A DNA stretch of 64,000 nucleotides from Halictus rubicundus (GCF_050948215.1 NC_135150.1:15107943-15171942); one strand, 5' to 3'. Numbered from the stretch's first letter, positions 10,399-23,009 are shown. Numbers and translations: made by a program. Notes: a model not told the origin generated them from the sequence alone.

Positions 10399-12527
10399 CT
10401 CACGTCGAATTAGCGGATTCTTTCTTCGTTTGCATGCGCGTGAAAGTCGCACGTTTGGTCTACCAGCGGAACTATTTTAAATGACCGACGCCTCGTTACT
10501 TTCGTCGCGCGGCACCGCACCGGGAAAACAAGACGCCTCTAGAATTCCCCAGCTGGATTTTTCGCCCGACGACGCACGCCCGCGGAAATCGTCTCGGTTC
10601 TCTGTTCTTTTTTTTCTCTTTCTTTTTCTTTTTCGAACGCGATCCGAGAGGATCCAGGACGGTTTACGACCGGCACCAGCCACCTATGGTGTTCTCTCCG
10701 AGTCGTTAAAACGTCCCGATGTTTTTCGCCATTCACGCTCGCCTCGAATTTTTAACGTACACGGGGTCGAACCCCGGGATTGTAAAAAAAGGTCCGAGGA
10801 GCCGCTTTTTCGCCAAGGCCTAGAGAGACCGTTACCGTGCCTTTTTATTGGTGAAAAATGGCTCAGGCTCTATTTCCTTCGAGCTGTAAAGTAGCCGGCC
10901 GGACTGGATCGGCGGTGCGGGCTTACTACGGACAGGTCACTTTTTTACTGCTCACTGCCGGCTGCAATTATCGGGGACGATTTGTAATAAAAAGTAGTGG
11001 TCGTCCGTGCGACACTTGCAGCCGGTTGCCCTACGTTATCGTCCGTTTTCGAACGATCTGGCCGAGTACCGAGCTTCCCGAAGGTTCCCTCCACCTCGAA
11101 CGCTATTGTTGTTACGGACGACCTCGATTTTGCTTTATGCCCGCGACTAGGAAAACACAGCGACGATTTTCGTCTTCTCGACGATTGTTCGTTTTTTTTT
11201 TTTTAACATGACCGTTGGACAGCTCGAACACGCATCGGACACCCTTCCGCGAGCTCATCTTCGCGAGGCAACGCGATCCAGTTAGCAGAGAGCAGCTTCC
11301 GGTCTTTCGAAACGAAACGCCGTTCCGCAACGCGCGCTCCGCCGCGGCGATCGGCCTTCGCGCGATGCAACGTGGACCGTTTGTGTTTCCGATGCTATTA
11401 TTCCATCGCTCCTCGATAACCCGATTCAGATTCGTATCTAACAATCGCGCAACGCGTCGGACACGCTCGAAATGGGAACGCGTCGCCCGCGTTTCCCGCG
11501 AGCTGATTCGTTTGCACATATATTAACGATCAAAATTACAGTATCACGGTGTCAACGAGTTACGCGATTTAGTCTCCGTTGAACCATATTTTGTAAAGAC
11601 ACACTGAACCAATATCGCGCAGATTTTCCTTTTTCTTCTTCACATATAAAAGAAGAAGCGACAAAATTTGCTCGATGTTGTTTCAGCATGGGCATAACTT
11701 GACGCGTCGTTAATCGGTCGAAACATTGTGTGTTAATTATCCGTAAACCGTCGGAATCAATTTTGCAACGGACTCTCGCCGCGGTTTCTTCTCGACGAGC
11801 TCGAAATGACCGCTATCGTCGCGATCGGAACAGATACGATCTGCTAGTCGGTGTTAAATGAAATTAGTAATTAAGCTTAATCACGACGACCGAAGGTACG
11901 CGAGAGCCACGGCCTTATCGCGGATTCCCAGACTGGTATCGTTGGAATCTTGTCGGACAGCGAGGCTTTTCGCTCCGTGACACGACCAACGACAAAGAAA
12001 TCGGTCGGCCAGACGCGCTCAAATTACGAAACGCACGCGTCCTTCGCCGCTTCTGCTCGCTCGTAGGTGTACGCGATTCAGCTCGGCTTATTCGACGAAA
12101 CGAACCGCGTTGCACGACGCGGAGGCTGATACTAATTGATTATTATCGGTCGCGAGTTGCGATCCACTCGACGCCGAGCGATACGTTCCCGACCAACGTC
12201 AATACGATCGAAAATATCGAAAACGCGTTGACCTTCCTCGGCTCGACGCCAAACCGATCGCTGTTAGAATAAAGAATATTCATGCGTACCGTGACAGTAA
12301 AACCGTCCAACGCTGTCCAAGAGTGATCCACGGCGGTGTCAATCGTGCGGTCGGTAATATCTCAAGAGCGGCACACTATCCAAAACACTTTGTCACCATG
12401 TCGTATTACGGAACTGTCGCAAAACAGATTCGTGGACACTGATCGATCGGCCGCGGGCCACCGGAGCGTCGGCAGCCGTCAATCCCCTGGGAAGTCCGGC
12501 GCGAGAGATCGAGCGGATCACTGACAA

Positions 12528-12540
12528 ACTCACTTTTTCG
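12528..12540 (-). promoter_or_regulatory. Candidate splice donor of an upstream 5' UTR exon
   Basis: The minus strand reads AAAAAGTGAGTTT, a good donor match with the intron starting at 12533. A 5' UTR exon is required because an acceptor abuts the receptor ATG at 7057. This site is one of several possible donors and no promoter element was identified with it, so the assignment is weak. Confidence 0.15.
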
Positions 12541-12990
12541 TCCCTCGAACAACACAAAATCTTCGGAAGAGCGTCGTTCTCACTGTTCGACGCGAGAACC
12601 GTGATAACAGTTCGTGTCACTGACGTTGCGCGGGAAAATCGGCGAGACAGTTTTCGACAGATCACTCGACGGAAACGTCAAACTGAAATCCACTGTTCCT
12701 ATTTGTATCCTTGGAAGAGGGGCGAGCGGAGGCCGAGCGTGTTTCACCGATGGCCAGAGATGACACTAACCAGGAAATGTCGACAGAAGTTTCGGCTGAA
12801 CCGGATAACGGAAGAAGAAACGACAGAAGGAAAAAAGAGGAGGAACATGAAGAAGATTCTTGACGCGGCGATGACCGTTAGGTGAATGACTTTGGAAGGC
12901 GAGGGTGTCCACGTCGATTCTTGAATCAGCCCCCACCTCCGATTATTTTCTACGGTCCCACTTCGTTCGCTCGATCGGTCGGTCGGCCGC

Positions 12991-13034
12991 TCGTTCGTTC
13001 GTTTGTTCGTTCGTTCGTTCGTTCGCTCGTTCGC
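12991..13034. repeat. (TTCG)n tetranucleotide repeat
   Basis: About eleven TCGT/TTCG units with minor interruptions. It produces artefactual Arg/Ser/Phe/Val-rich open frames on both strands. Confidence 0.85.
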
Positions 13035-14080
13035 CAGCTAGGCTCGTGCGCTCTCGTAAGTATACTTCGAATGGGCCTTATGGGCACACTGTGCGTCGGA
13101 TCAGCGGAGAAGCGTGCAGGGTCCATCCGTGGCACAGGTGGGCCGCGGGTCCTATCGTACCTTTGGTGGGGGGTCCTGCCGGACGGCCAGAGGGATCCTC
13201 TCGGGCTCCGGGGAGGGGGAACAAGGGAGGGGCCTCACCACCTTACCATCTCTTCGCCTCCCTTCCTCCTCCTTTGCCCGGACCTCCTACCCTCGACGAT
13301 CTCGTGGACCTACGAGACACGGGTTTGCACGCTGACGGTATCGATAAGGATCCTGCGGTTTCGAGGACCTTTTCTCTACTCCCTCCCCTCTCCCTCCCTT
13401 CCTCCCTACTCCACCTCCTCCTCCTCCACGCCAGCTCGAATCGACGGTAGGATCTGCGCGGTAGCAAGTATCCAATACTTTTTTACGATCGTGCTGGATT
13501 TGAGAATCGCTTATGTAAGATTCTTTTCGACAGGACTATCCGGAAGATGAAAGACTCGAGATGAATCCGACGGGTCTCCTCGCATGAACAACAGCTAATC
13601 TTGTTTTTGTTGGCTCAATGTTCGAGGACTCGCTGAGGCTTTCAACCGTCGAGAGGATAACTGCGTTCTGAGTGTGCTCGAAAAAGATGCAGTTCAAAGT
13701 ACAATACTCTTCAACGGAAAACGCAATATCTGGTCTGTTTTTAATAAAAAGACAAATTTTCTGGTCACATTTCCTTTCATACACTCAGGTCTTATGATGC
13801 GCAATATCATGCTCGCTTTATGGCATAACACTGCCAGTGAAAAAAATTTAGTTAAGACTACCGAAATGGTTTAACGAAAATTAAAAGAAATTTTTTTGAA
13901 AGTTGACACTTTTTGTCAGATTTACACTGCGTGAGTTGACCAATAATAGAAAAATTGTACATAGTACTGTACTAAAATAATTACTAGGAAAAGGTTAGGT
14001 TGTTCTGAATGTATTATGACTATTAAAAGAAGAAATACATGTTATTCAATTCCCTGTTTTTAGAATTTGATGCAGGAAGA

Positions 14081-14112
14081 TTTTATTTTGCAGAAAGATC
14101 CGCAGTCCAGTA
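14081..14112. mobile_element. Fragment of the TA-flanked GACTGCGGA MITE family, one end
   Basis: TTTATTTTGCAGAAAGATCC followed by GCAGTCC matches the right terminus of the complete copy at 57619-57811. No partner end was found nearby. Confidence 0.45.
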
Positions 14113-16550
14113 ATCACTTTCATTTCTGCCAAATGTTCATATACATTCACCTAACACAATTGTTTCCGTTTTCGATAATAGATCAAGGCATTTTACAGGA
14201 AGTCATATAATCCAACCTTAAAAATTACATTCTGAAGGTAAAAAACGAATTGAAACCAACAACCGATTAACCTTCTGTGTTCAAGTACAGTATAGATTGT
14301 TTAGTATTACTCACAGCACAGATCAGTGCTAAAATTAGTTTAAAGAAATGTACCCCGTACTTGTGCAGAGTAACACAATTCTCGCCGCGTGTCCTTGAAG
14401 ATCCAACCACGGCGGCTCGTAGATCATAGAGATCTTAATGATCGATAACAGCTTTGGGGATTGTGTTGGTGATATACGAAAGCATGTTCAGGCATTCCTC
14501 GTCGCCTTTCATTTATTCCATTTTACCTGGACGAAATGCTGCTTGCGTTCCACGAAGAATGGAAACTTACGTATTTCGAAAATCGAAGTTATCGATGAAC
14601 GCATCGGGGACAGGACACTTTCGCCTTCGGGTAATCGAGTGTCCGTTGTGGTATTGATACTTGATTGGTATTGTAGTTTGATCTGCAGTAAAATTACTGT
14701 TATGGAACTTCTTTGCAGTTTATTATAACATTTACAGCGTTTTAAATCGGTTCTTACAGCCTCAAGTTTTCAAAAAAGGTTGAACTTTAAATACAAGTTG
14801 GAAAGAAAATTGAATGGTATTATCAATTTTGATTGAACTTTAACATTTTGCATCGAGATGAGTTTATGTTCTCTTTATTGAAACTAAACCTCGTTTAATT
14901 ATTATATTCGGTATTTACGAGCGCCTGTGACGTATCGATAAACAACATTGTTTTCATATGTAGAAATATGCGCGTTTCGAGCACGCATGAATATAATTCA
15001 TGGCCGACGCATTATTGTTGACCGAAACATAATTTAAACGCATCGTTGTGCCGAGATTAATGTTCGCTGCAAATTTCGAAAGAGTTTATAAAACACTCGT
15101 AAAACCACTTTTATTCTTTTACGGTATATGAAAGTTTAATCAAGAGTCCCGCGGCAGAAGACAAGACAACGCGGTCGCTTTTGTGTCGGAACGGTTCGTC
15201 CGAGGTAGTTCTAATCGTTCCTAAAGCTTTGCCTTTGCTTCCAGAAATATTGAGGGGATTTCTAGAAAAACGTGTAGTTTCACCGATCAATGGAAATACG
15301 GTAGTACGGTCTCTGGTGGACGAGAGGCCATGCTGGCGCAGACGGTAAAGGCCAACGCGGAACAATAGGTTTTACTATGGTTTGTACGAAAAAGGCCGAG
15401 AATGTCGTAAAGTGATGATGGTGGTGATCGAATCGCTTAATCGGCCCCTAGGCCTTTTACGATGCGAGCTCAGCTTTAATTAAAAAGTACGCGCACCGCT
15501 GGCCTACCTAACCGGGACACCCTAAAAAAAAAAAAAAACGCACCGTTATAAAAAGTGTCTCAAAAATTCCTACGATTTTTGTAGGCTACACTCCACATTT
15601 TTACGACCACGCCGTTTTGCTAATCTTTATGGGCGCAAAGTGCCGACCAAACGGTCGGAAAGCGTGTCTCCGTGGACCCGAAGTTTAAAAAAAGCATAAA
15701 ATAAAAAGGAAGAACAAAGAACGCGAAAAAAAGAGATCCGACGCGTTGATACCACAATAAACGCGGCGTGCGTTTTTTCTTTTTTTTTTTTTTCGTTTCC
15801 TTTTGTCGTGCCGTGACGTCGATCAGGAAATTTCCGTTCGAGTTCCATCCGAACCGCACAACCCGACAAGCCCCGGGAAACAAGGAAACGTATTCCCAGT
15901 TGGCTGGGAGCGTGTCGTGTAGCGTTTTATCATGAATAACAATGTCCATTAACGTTAACACGGCACCGACCCCGCTTGAAAAATCGGGGATCACGCTTTC
16001 ATTTCGCCGGGCAGATACATCTTCCAGTAGGAAAGAGGTCTTTTAGCCTCGAGGGGGGTAATTAGCCCCTACCCTAATTCGTTTGGATCTCCGAGGGTCG
16101 TCTAAACGGCGATGCACGCGAGAAGCTATCCGAGGCCTGGCCGTGTCGGGGCGGCCGTAATCACGCCGTTGCGATGAAAAGTAATTGCGATCTTGCCGAC
16201 CTCTGCTGCAACTTTGTACCGGGGGGAGCCCGTGGATCCTAACCCGGAGGAGGATCCATCCGGCTGGCAGGGCAGATACGCGCGAGAGCGCCGTGCTAAT
16301 CACGAATGCAACGTTTGTACCACAGGTGGCGCCACGCGCACCAACTTCGAGCTGATCGCCGATCGCCGGCCCCCATTCAAACGAGCTAATTAACGCTTTT
16401 TCTTTCTGTTAGGCCGCGATCGAGTTGCTTCCCAGGCTCCCGGGGAATTCTCAATGACGGGACAAAAACCATGACGTCGATACGCTAACAGCCGATCAAT
16501 TAGGTAAACAAGCCTCCCCGATCGCTTGCGTGTTTCACGCTTTTTTATTA
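14113..16550. other. Non-coding DNA with poly-A and poly-T runs
   Basis: AT-rich at first, then GC-rich. A poly-A run lies near 15525-15538 and a poly-T run near 15778-15793. I see no gene. Confidence 0.5.
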
Positions 16551-17775
16551 GGCAGACCCATAAGTAATCAATTATTTTGAAATCTAAAACAAAACTTTGT
16601 AGTAAATTCAAGTTTTTATTTCTTAATTTATTATATAATCTCCATCATTATCAAGGACAGTTTGCCATCTTTTCTGAAAATTTTCAGTCCCCCTCTTATA
16701 GAAATCCAGGGTTCGTGAACCAAAATATGACTTAAGGTACCTCATTACATCTTCTACAGAAGTGAATGTTTTATTTCTTAAACAATGCTCCAGAGGTCTG
16801 AAAAGAAGATAGTCAGAGTTCCCATTGCAATTCTTTGATTTTTTCCTGAGTGAGTATGGGGCCGGGCATTGTCAATTTGCAGTATTACACCCTTTCTGTG
16901 GACTAAAGATGCCCTCTTTTCCAATAGTTCTGATTACAGCCGTTGTAATTGCTGACAATACAACTCAGCGGTAACTGTTTCTCCAGGCTCCAACAACTCA
17001 AAGTGAATTATGCCACGACAGTCCCACCAAATGCACAGTAACAGCTTTCTAAGTGATAAGCTAGGTTTAGGGGTTGATATTGCCGTTTGATTTGCAGAAA
17101 GCCATTGCTTGGAACGCTTTATGTTATCACAAAGAATGCATTTTTCATCTCCGGTAAAGATTCTGCTAAGAAATGGATCTCTACGAAATCTGGATAGCAA
17201 TGAAGTGCAAATTGATCGACGAATATTCTTGTTGGTCTCAGATAATTGATGCGGTACCCATATTCCTTGCCTATATGCCTTTCCCATTTAGTGTAGGTGC
17301 CTTTGTATAGTTGACCATGTGGACCCAAGGCTTCTCGATAATTCTTGTATACTTAATTTTGGATCTGTTTCCACTAGACATTTTAGGGTGTCATTATCAA
17401 ATTCAACTGGTCGTCCACTTCGAGGCCTGTCAGCGAGATCATAATCACCAGCAGCAAACCTTCTGAACCAACGTTGACACTTGTTGACCTTCAATACATT
17501 TCCATAAACATTGCAAATTTTCTTTGTTGTTACCGTTGCATTAAATCGCGCATGAAAATGAAAAAGTATCCAATGACGAATATGATCCTCGGAAGGTACG
17601 GACGCCGCCATTTTATTACAGGATTTTAAAAAAGAATTATACTTTTTAGAATATTTAGAACACAGGCTGCTTTACCGAAAACTGTAAAAGAATACGTGTT
17701 TCCTCTTCAACAAGCTGTACAGAACTAAAGGCGAAACAAATTCTTTGCAAATAATTGATTACTTATGGGTACCCC
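16551..17775 (-). mobile_element. mariner element, copy 1, near full length (1225 bp)
   Basis: Bounded by TA dinucleotides at 16549-16550 and 17776-17777. The terminal inverted repeats share CCCATAAGTAATCAATTATT just inside each end. The length is typical for mariner. The minus strand carries a transposase pseudogene. Relative to copies 2-4 it is the most complete copy, but the region between the second and third catalytic aspartates is about 46 bases shorter than the usual 34-residue (D34D) spacing. Confidence 0.92.
16934..17611 (-). pseudogene. mariner transposase pseudogene (copy 1)
   Basis: Mariner transposases bind the inverted repeats through an N-terminal helix-turn-helix domain and cut with a DDD triad. 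Starting MAASVPSEDHIRH at 17611, the frame runs through the HTH region (WFRRFAAGDYDL, RSGRPVEFDND, STIQRHLH) to a TAA at 17290-17288. Copies 2 and 3 have GAA there, so this is a single nonsense change. The same frame continues with WVPHQLSE and the first catalytic motif TGDEK, then meets a second TAA at 16936-16934. Beyond it DNARPH (second aspartate) remains in frame. Small deletions then shift the frame, and the third motif SDYLLF and the tail ending DGDYIIN lie in another frame. It cannot encode an active enzyme. Confidence 0.9.
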
Positions 17776-17777
17776 TA

Positions 17778-18012
17778 ATATCATTATCGAACATGCTTTT
17801 TCGCGCCCACGGTTAAGAAATTAATCGATCGTACGACGTTTGCCTCCCGGTCAAGTTCGTTTATTGATGGGAGGATTTGTTTCGCGAGCGATACGCTTAT
17901 CGGACGAACAGATAGTGCGTCGGTAAATATTGCAATTAACGAACGGCGATACGCTATCGCGGATTACGCGCTTCCCGGATTTATACGGGTTTAAGGAAAA
18001 CACCAGCAAGCC
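17778..18012. other. Short spacer between mariner copy 1 and the tRNA gene
   Basis: No gene is seen. It would hold the 5' flank of the tRNA gene, whose Pol III promoter boxes are internal. Confidence 0.5.
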
Positions 18013-18084
18013 GGCTCGTTGGTCTAGGGGTATGATTCTCGCTTCGGGTGCGAGAGGTCCCGGGTTCAAATCCCGGACGAGCCC
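18013..18084 (+). tRNA. tRNA-Pro (anticodon CGG)
   Basis: This 72-base gene decodes proline codon CCG. The acceptor stem GGCTCGT pairs perfectly with ACGAGCC at 18077-18083, followed by discriminator C18084. The anticodon stem CTCGC/GCGAG closes the loop TTCGGGT, giving anticodon CGG. The T stem CCGGG/CCCGG closes TTCAAAT. There is no intron. The internal A box (TGGTCTAGGGG) and B box (GGTTCAAATCC) are intact. It is isolated, with no other tRNA in the window. Confidence 0.96.
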
Positions 18085-18099
18085 GTGGAATTTCTTTAC

Positions 18100-18110
18100 T
18101 TTTACTTTTT
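18100..18110 (+). terminator. Pol III terminator of the tRNA-Pro gene
   Basis: TTTT at 18100-18103 and TTTTT at 18106-18110 on the coding strand, 16-26 bases after the tRNA, fit RNA polymerase III termination. Confidence 0.75.
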
Positions 18111-18596
18111 ACGAACGCACACTTTCACGCGGCCACAGTCGAAATTTCGACGACTGAATGGAACCGTGAAGTAACCTTTCGGGTCTCCTCTATGTTATTC
18201 CCCTAACGGTACCTCTTTTTTCGTCATGCTAATCCCTGCTCGTCCTCATCGTTCACTTTTTTACTTTCGTTAGGACAATTACGACACACCAAATCCTCCT
18301 CTTTCTTTTTCCTAATAGTCTCGCTCGATATCGCCGCTTAAAACTCGTGCGTTTGTGTGCCGGTCGGTGTTAATGTTGCCCGGAATGATTAATCTGAGAA
18401 TAATAGTGTTTCGGTTGTGTTGGACACGTTGTTCTACCGATTGTAACAGTTCATTCGTTGACCTCTCGCTTTACAATCTTCCTCCTAGCTAGAATACGGT
18501 CAAACTTGTTGGTCTTTCGTAATGTACTAAGAGGAAAGGAAAATCTATATTTATTCTATGTTTACGGTGACTTTATTGCCTGGATAGTGATTACTA
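18111..18596. other. Non-coding spacer after the tRNA gene
   Basis: AT-rich sequence with nothing recognisable before the MITE at 18597. Confidence 0.5.
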
Positions 18597-18790
18597 GGCT
18601 GCGGATTTTATGCATTTATGGCAGGAATAGGTGGGCTGTATTCAGATTAAAACATTAGATTGCAGGCAAAAGATTAAAATGCAGTCTGCGAATGCAACGC
18701 TTTGCAACCGTCTAAGATTATTAATGCAAGCAGGAAATTCCTATGCAGCCTGTGTTTTTAATTTTTAATTTTGCATAAAGATGAGCGGTC
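18597..18790. mobile_element. TA-flanked GACTGCGGA-family MITE, diverged copy
   Basis: The left end GGCTGCGGATTTTATGCATT follows TA at 18595-18596. The right end ATTTTGCATAAAGATGAGCG then GTC is its inverted partner. The 194-bp length equals that of the clean copy at 57619-57811. It has no coding capacity. Confidence 0.6.
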
Positions 18791-21700
18791 AAGTGATGAC
18801 GAAAGAATAGAATTTTAATTCTACCTGAAAGGGAGGTATGGGAGGTAGGTTTGTGGTCTTCAAAATGTATTGCTCAATTATTTCGCTAAAATTTAAAAAA
18901 TCGCCAAACCTAGAAAGGAAAGAGGGAGATATTTGTACAATGCGACGATAGTTTGCCTACTGTTTACAAATTCTGGTTTTATTAATTGGTTTCCGCAAAA
19001 GCAGCTTTTAATTTATGAAAACAATTTTCAGCTTCTCGAGGAAGGTTTTCGCACATTCACCGGCCCAATTGATAAACGAACAAATCGTTGGACCGTTTAA
19101 TCAACATTGGGCAACACCTTCGCAGGACTCACGGACCCAACGAGACGCAGGACAATGGTAGGACGGTGCTGAAAGTGTAGGCCACACGTAGAGAAAAATA
19201 AATTAACGACTTGGCCCTAATTGCACGTTCAAAATTTTATGGCCGAGCCTGTCGCACACCGAGAAGTGTACGCTGGGAGCGGGGCAGAGCCGAGGAGCCG
19301 TGGAGGGAGTCGGTAATTACTTCGGACGTGTTCTCGTCCTCGATAAAAAATCAGACCGAAATGGTGCCTTTATTAATTACGCATTACTTAATCACCCGGC
19401 CGAAAAAGAGGCGTAAAGAACGAATGCGCATCCTGGTTTCTTTGCTCGGTTTTTCTCCGGTCGACGAAAGAACGAACGAAAGTCGTCTGCGCCCGTAAGG
19501 ACGACGTTTCACGGGCCCGATTGTGTCGTGCGTTTTTGGCCAAACGTTCACTTTTTGAAGCAACGATGGCCCCTTTTGCCCGCGCGCTTTATACGTACGC
19601 GTTGTGTAACGCGGGACGTTTTTTCTTCTCGCGCGTCCGCCTGTCAAATGTCGAAACGTATTCGCCCCGAATTAACTACGATTGTGCGGATTCGCGGGGG
19701 GACCTACGGCGCACAATAGCGACGGCTTCGAGGTTGTTCTCCGCGAGGCGGGATTGTTTATACAGTAAATAAAACTGGGTAACCGTGGATCGTTACAAAA
19801 GGCGGGTTGCAAAATCTGGACGGACTCTCCATTATGTTGCCATCGATGGCCGTGCTCCCTTATCTCACGCAACGCGCGCGCGTTTATCGCCGCCGTCGTT
19901 GGAACAGTTCGGCGGAAAAAAGATTTTTAGCTGGCCGTGCTTCTCGTAAAATCCCGATCCCGTCGATTTTATCGCATGCGCGATATTTCACCGGCGGACG
20001 GATCGACGGTTGTAATGGACCGGCCTTCGTAAAAATCCTTCGATCTCTGCGACAGCCGCCGCGGCAATAAAACGAGTTTCGGGGACGTCGTACGTTTATT
20101 TCCGTCACTACGTTCGGAGAAAGGATTGCCCTGGCGAACACACACCGCGGCGTCGCATCACTGATTTGAATCGATCAATTCAGACAGACTTTTTGGCGCT
20201 AGCTTTTCCAGTGTACGTGGCCGACGCACGCTTGCTCGACAGCCGAAGGGCAGAGCGACATAATTACGTCGGATCACGGCTGGATCAATCCAGCGAAATC
20301 ACACGTATATTATAGGTATTGCAAAAAGTTTTTTTGATAAATTTATTTTCTTAATTTCCTCTGCAATAATCCTCTAAAATATTTAGCCTCAGGGGACAAT
20401 AATAGAGGAAGTAAGACAATCTTTGTAAATATAAAAATATTGGACAAAACTTAATAAATACAAATTCAATTTATAAAATACGTACGAATTACACTTCTTT
20501 GTATAACTCTCTCATTTATTATGAAAGCACACTGTCAGTGCAGAATACTTTAAGGTAGCCGGTTAAAGAAATCCGACAAGCGAAACAACGATTTATAGTT
20601 TTTGCAACAATGATTAGATTTAATAAATTAAGATCGTAGTTTGAAATTCACATTTGCGTTCGTCTTTCAATTAAGGGAGAGATTCCAGCGTCGATGATTG
20701 ATCGTCGCTGTTAGGAAGACGCACAGTGTCATTTCTCACTTCATTGTGTCCGGTGATTCCTAGAGCTATCTGCATAGGGCTTCTAGGATTCAACAGAAAA
20801 ATCCATGCACGACCGCATGCTCATTATTACATGTGCACGGGGAACTACAGGTGCAGGTGCACCTACGTGCGAGGGAGCCGCTTGTGGTCACTCAGTCGCT
20901 TCGCGGCCACCTCTTTCAATTACCCGGGTCAGCCCGAGGTCGATGTCGTTTATGCGCTTTTGAAGGCCCGGCAACTGGCGAGCAGATTATGCTGCGATAA
21001 AATATTGACGCGTTTACGTTAAACGGTTTTTTACCGACGCGAAATCCTCCCTTTATCATGCTGCTGGGAACTGCGGCTCGCAGATTAACGTTCGGCCGCG
21101 AACCTTTCTGCGGTGTCTCAGAAAACCTGAAACGGGCAAAAATTTACCGATAACAAGGTCCACTTTCGCACAATAACGTGGACTGCATTTTCCAGTGCCT
21201 CGACCATTTTCAATTATATTTTTAGTTACAGTTTTAATCTTTCGAGGACAATACAATACTCATACAATAAAATTGTGGACTTCATCTTCCACTGTCTGGA
21301 CCATTTTAATCCAAATAAAAATTTACTGATTCATTTCGTTACACACATTTCAGTCCTCGAAGAACCAATGTTCTCACCATGACATCAAGCTCGCTTGTGG
21401 AACGCTTGAAGTTGCCAAAAAAAAAAAAAAATATTTAACTATTTAAATAGTAGAAAATCGTTCAGTCATTAGTACACGATCTGATTCTATAAAAAAATAT
21501 TTAGCATTCTATGATATCCTTGTCTAAGTGATAATTTGAAACAGGTACTTGAATGCCACACAAAGATTAATATTAGCAAAACTGGCAATTTCTCGGAGAT
21601 CCTCGATTGTTTAATCAAACAAGAGCCAATGACATCGGTAAACGCACTTATCACGGAAATCAAGTCCCCCGTTTTTCACCGCCCGCGTGCAGGTAAGTTT

Positions 21701-22428
21701 GCCGCTATTAGGAAGCGGCAGCGTTCCTTTCATTGTTTAGAGAGACGGCCGCGCTAACCAGTACAGTCAACGTAGCACTCCAGTTCGGGAATTCTCAGCG
21801 TATCCCGGCAGGTAGACAAACAGGAAGCGCGGACAGAAAGAAGCCGACTAGGATGGGAGAATCCTCGAAAAAGAACGTCGTAACAGGACGAGGCCGCGGA
21901 TCGTTTCCTCGCGTTACTTTCACCCCGGGTCCTTCGCCGGAACATTCCTCCGAGCAATATTGTGTCAGGAGTTTAATTAAAGATGGCCCAGAGAAAAGGA
22001 TTCCCAGTGGAAGTATCCGCGAGACGCAGGCTCGCAGGATAAAGGTCCATTTGCACGAGCCAGCTGCGAGCTGTCCGGTCTTCTTCGGGATCGTTTGAAA
22101 ACGTACAAGCAGGAATTGAATTTTTCCCGGCTCGTCCTCCGAGCCGATCCTGCGCCTCGCCACGGACTCGTTACGTCCGCTGCGCGAACGGACGTTAAAG
22201 CACGCGTGTAATCATGCTCGCGAAAATTTCTCCGCTCGCTGCCGGCCGGTCAAAGGGGCACCGACGCGGAGCAGGATGGTTCGTTCGTTAAGCGAGATGT
22301 CTACGGGCGATCGACGGGAAACAAACACGAGCGAGAGCTAATTTGGCGGGATGGCAATGTCTCGGGGGTAATCCGGTCGATATCCTCGCTGGAAACGGCG
22401 AGAGGTTTCTTCCCGGGACCATTACTAT
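18791..22428. other. Non-coding region, mixed composition
   Basis: No gene or tRNA recognised. Short GC-rich open frames near 19.2-20.1 kb and 21.5-22.1 kb lack domains. A poly-A run lies near 21419-21432, and a weak ~97-bp duplication near 21178-21330 is listed separately. Confidence 0.5.
21178..21330. repeat. Imperfect ~97-bp duplication
   Basis: GTGGACTGCATTTTCCAGTG at 21178 is echoed by GTGGACTTCATCTTCCACTG at 21275, and both are followed by a GACCATTTT block. The two halves are diverged. Confidence 0.35.
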
Positions 22429-22430
22429 TA

Positions 22431-23007
22431 GGGGTATCCATAAGTAATGAATTATTTGCAAAGAATTTGTTTTGCCTTTAGTTCTGTACCGATCGTTCGA
22501 GAGGAAACGCGTATTCTTTTACAGTTTTCGGTAAAACAGCCTGTGTTCAAAATCTTCTAAAAAGTATAATTCGTATTCGACATTGCATACTTTTTCATTT
22601 TCATGCGGGATGTAATGCAACGGTGACAACGAAGAAAATTTGCAAGGTTTATGGAGATGTATTGAAGGTCAACAAGTGTCAACGTTGGTTCAGAAGGTTT
22701 GCTGCTGGTGATTATCATCTCTCTGACAGTCCTCGAAGTGGACGACCAGTTGAATTTCATAAAGACACCCTAAAATCTCTAGTGGAAGCTGATACAAAAT
22801 TAAATGTACAAGAATTATCGAGAAGCCTTGGGTCCACATCGTCAACTATACAAAGGCACCTACACGAAATGGGAAAGGCATACAGACAAAGAATATGGGT
22901 ACCGCATCAATTATCTGAGATATATTGGAAATTAAGAAATATAAACTTGAATGTACTACAAAGTTTGTTTTAGATTTCAAAATAATTGATTACTTATGGG
23001 CCCCCCA
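22431..23007 (+). mobile_element. mariner element, copy 2, internally deleted (577 bp)
   Basis: TA at 22429-22430 and 23008-23009 flank inverted repeats ATCCATAAGTAATGAATTAT and AATAATTGATTACTTATGGG. It keeps the transposase N-terminal half and the last few codons. The catalytic core is deleted between LSE and the distal end. Confidence 0.88.
22623..22973 (+). pseudogene. mariner transposase DNA-binding half (copy 2)
   Basis: An open 116-codon fragment of mariner transposase reading TTKKICKVYGDVLK, WFRRFAAGDYHL, SGRPVEFHKD, STIQRHLHEMGK and WVPHQLSE, then running into unrelated tail sequence after the deletion junction. The normal start codon (MAASVPSED in copies 1 and 3) is missing through upstream damage. 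It carries the HTH region but no catalytic aspartate. Confidence 0.85.
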
Positions 23008-23009
23008 TA

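Larger units (their letters stand above)
8678..14080. other. Non-coding region upstream of the receptor gene
   Basis: No supported gene. It holds simple repeats (GAGC, GA and TTCG types) and many short open frames that overlap on both strands without recognisable domains. A minus-strand donor-like site AAAAAGTGAGTTT at 12534/12533 is a possible end of a 5' UTR exon of the receptor gene. Confidence 0.5.

Noticed and set aside
10755..10780. tRNA T-arm-like stem CGGGGTTCGACCCCG on the minus strand
   Set aside because: No acceptor, D or anticodon stem can be built in the adjacent bases.
12882..13550. 222-codon plus-strand open frame
   Set aside because: Its Arg/Ser/Phe run comes from the (TTCG)n repeat at 12991-13034, and the rest is Ser/Pro/Leu-rich low complexity.
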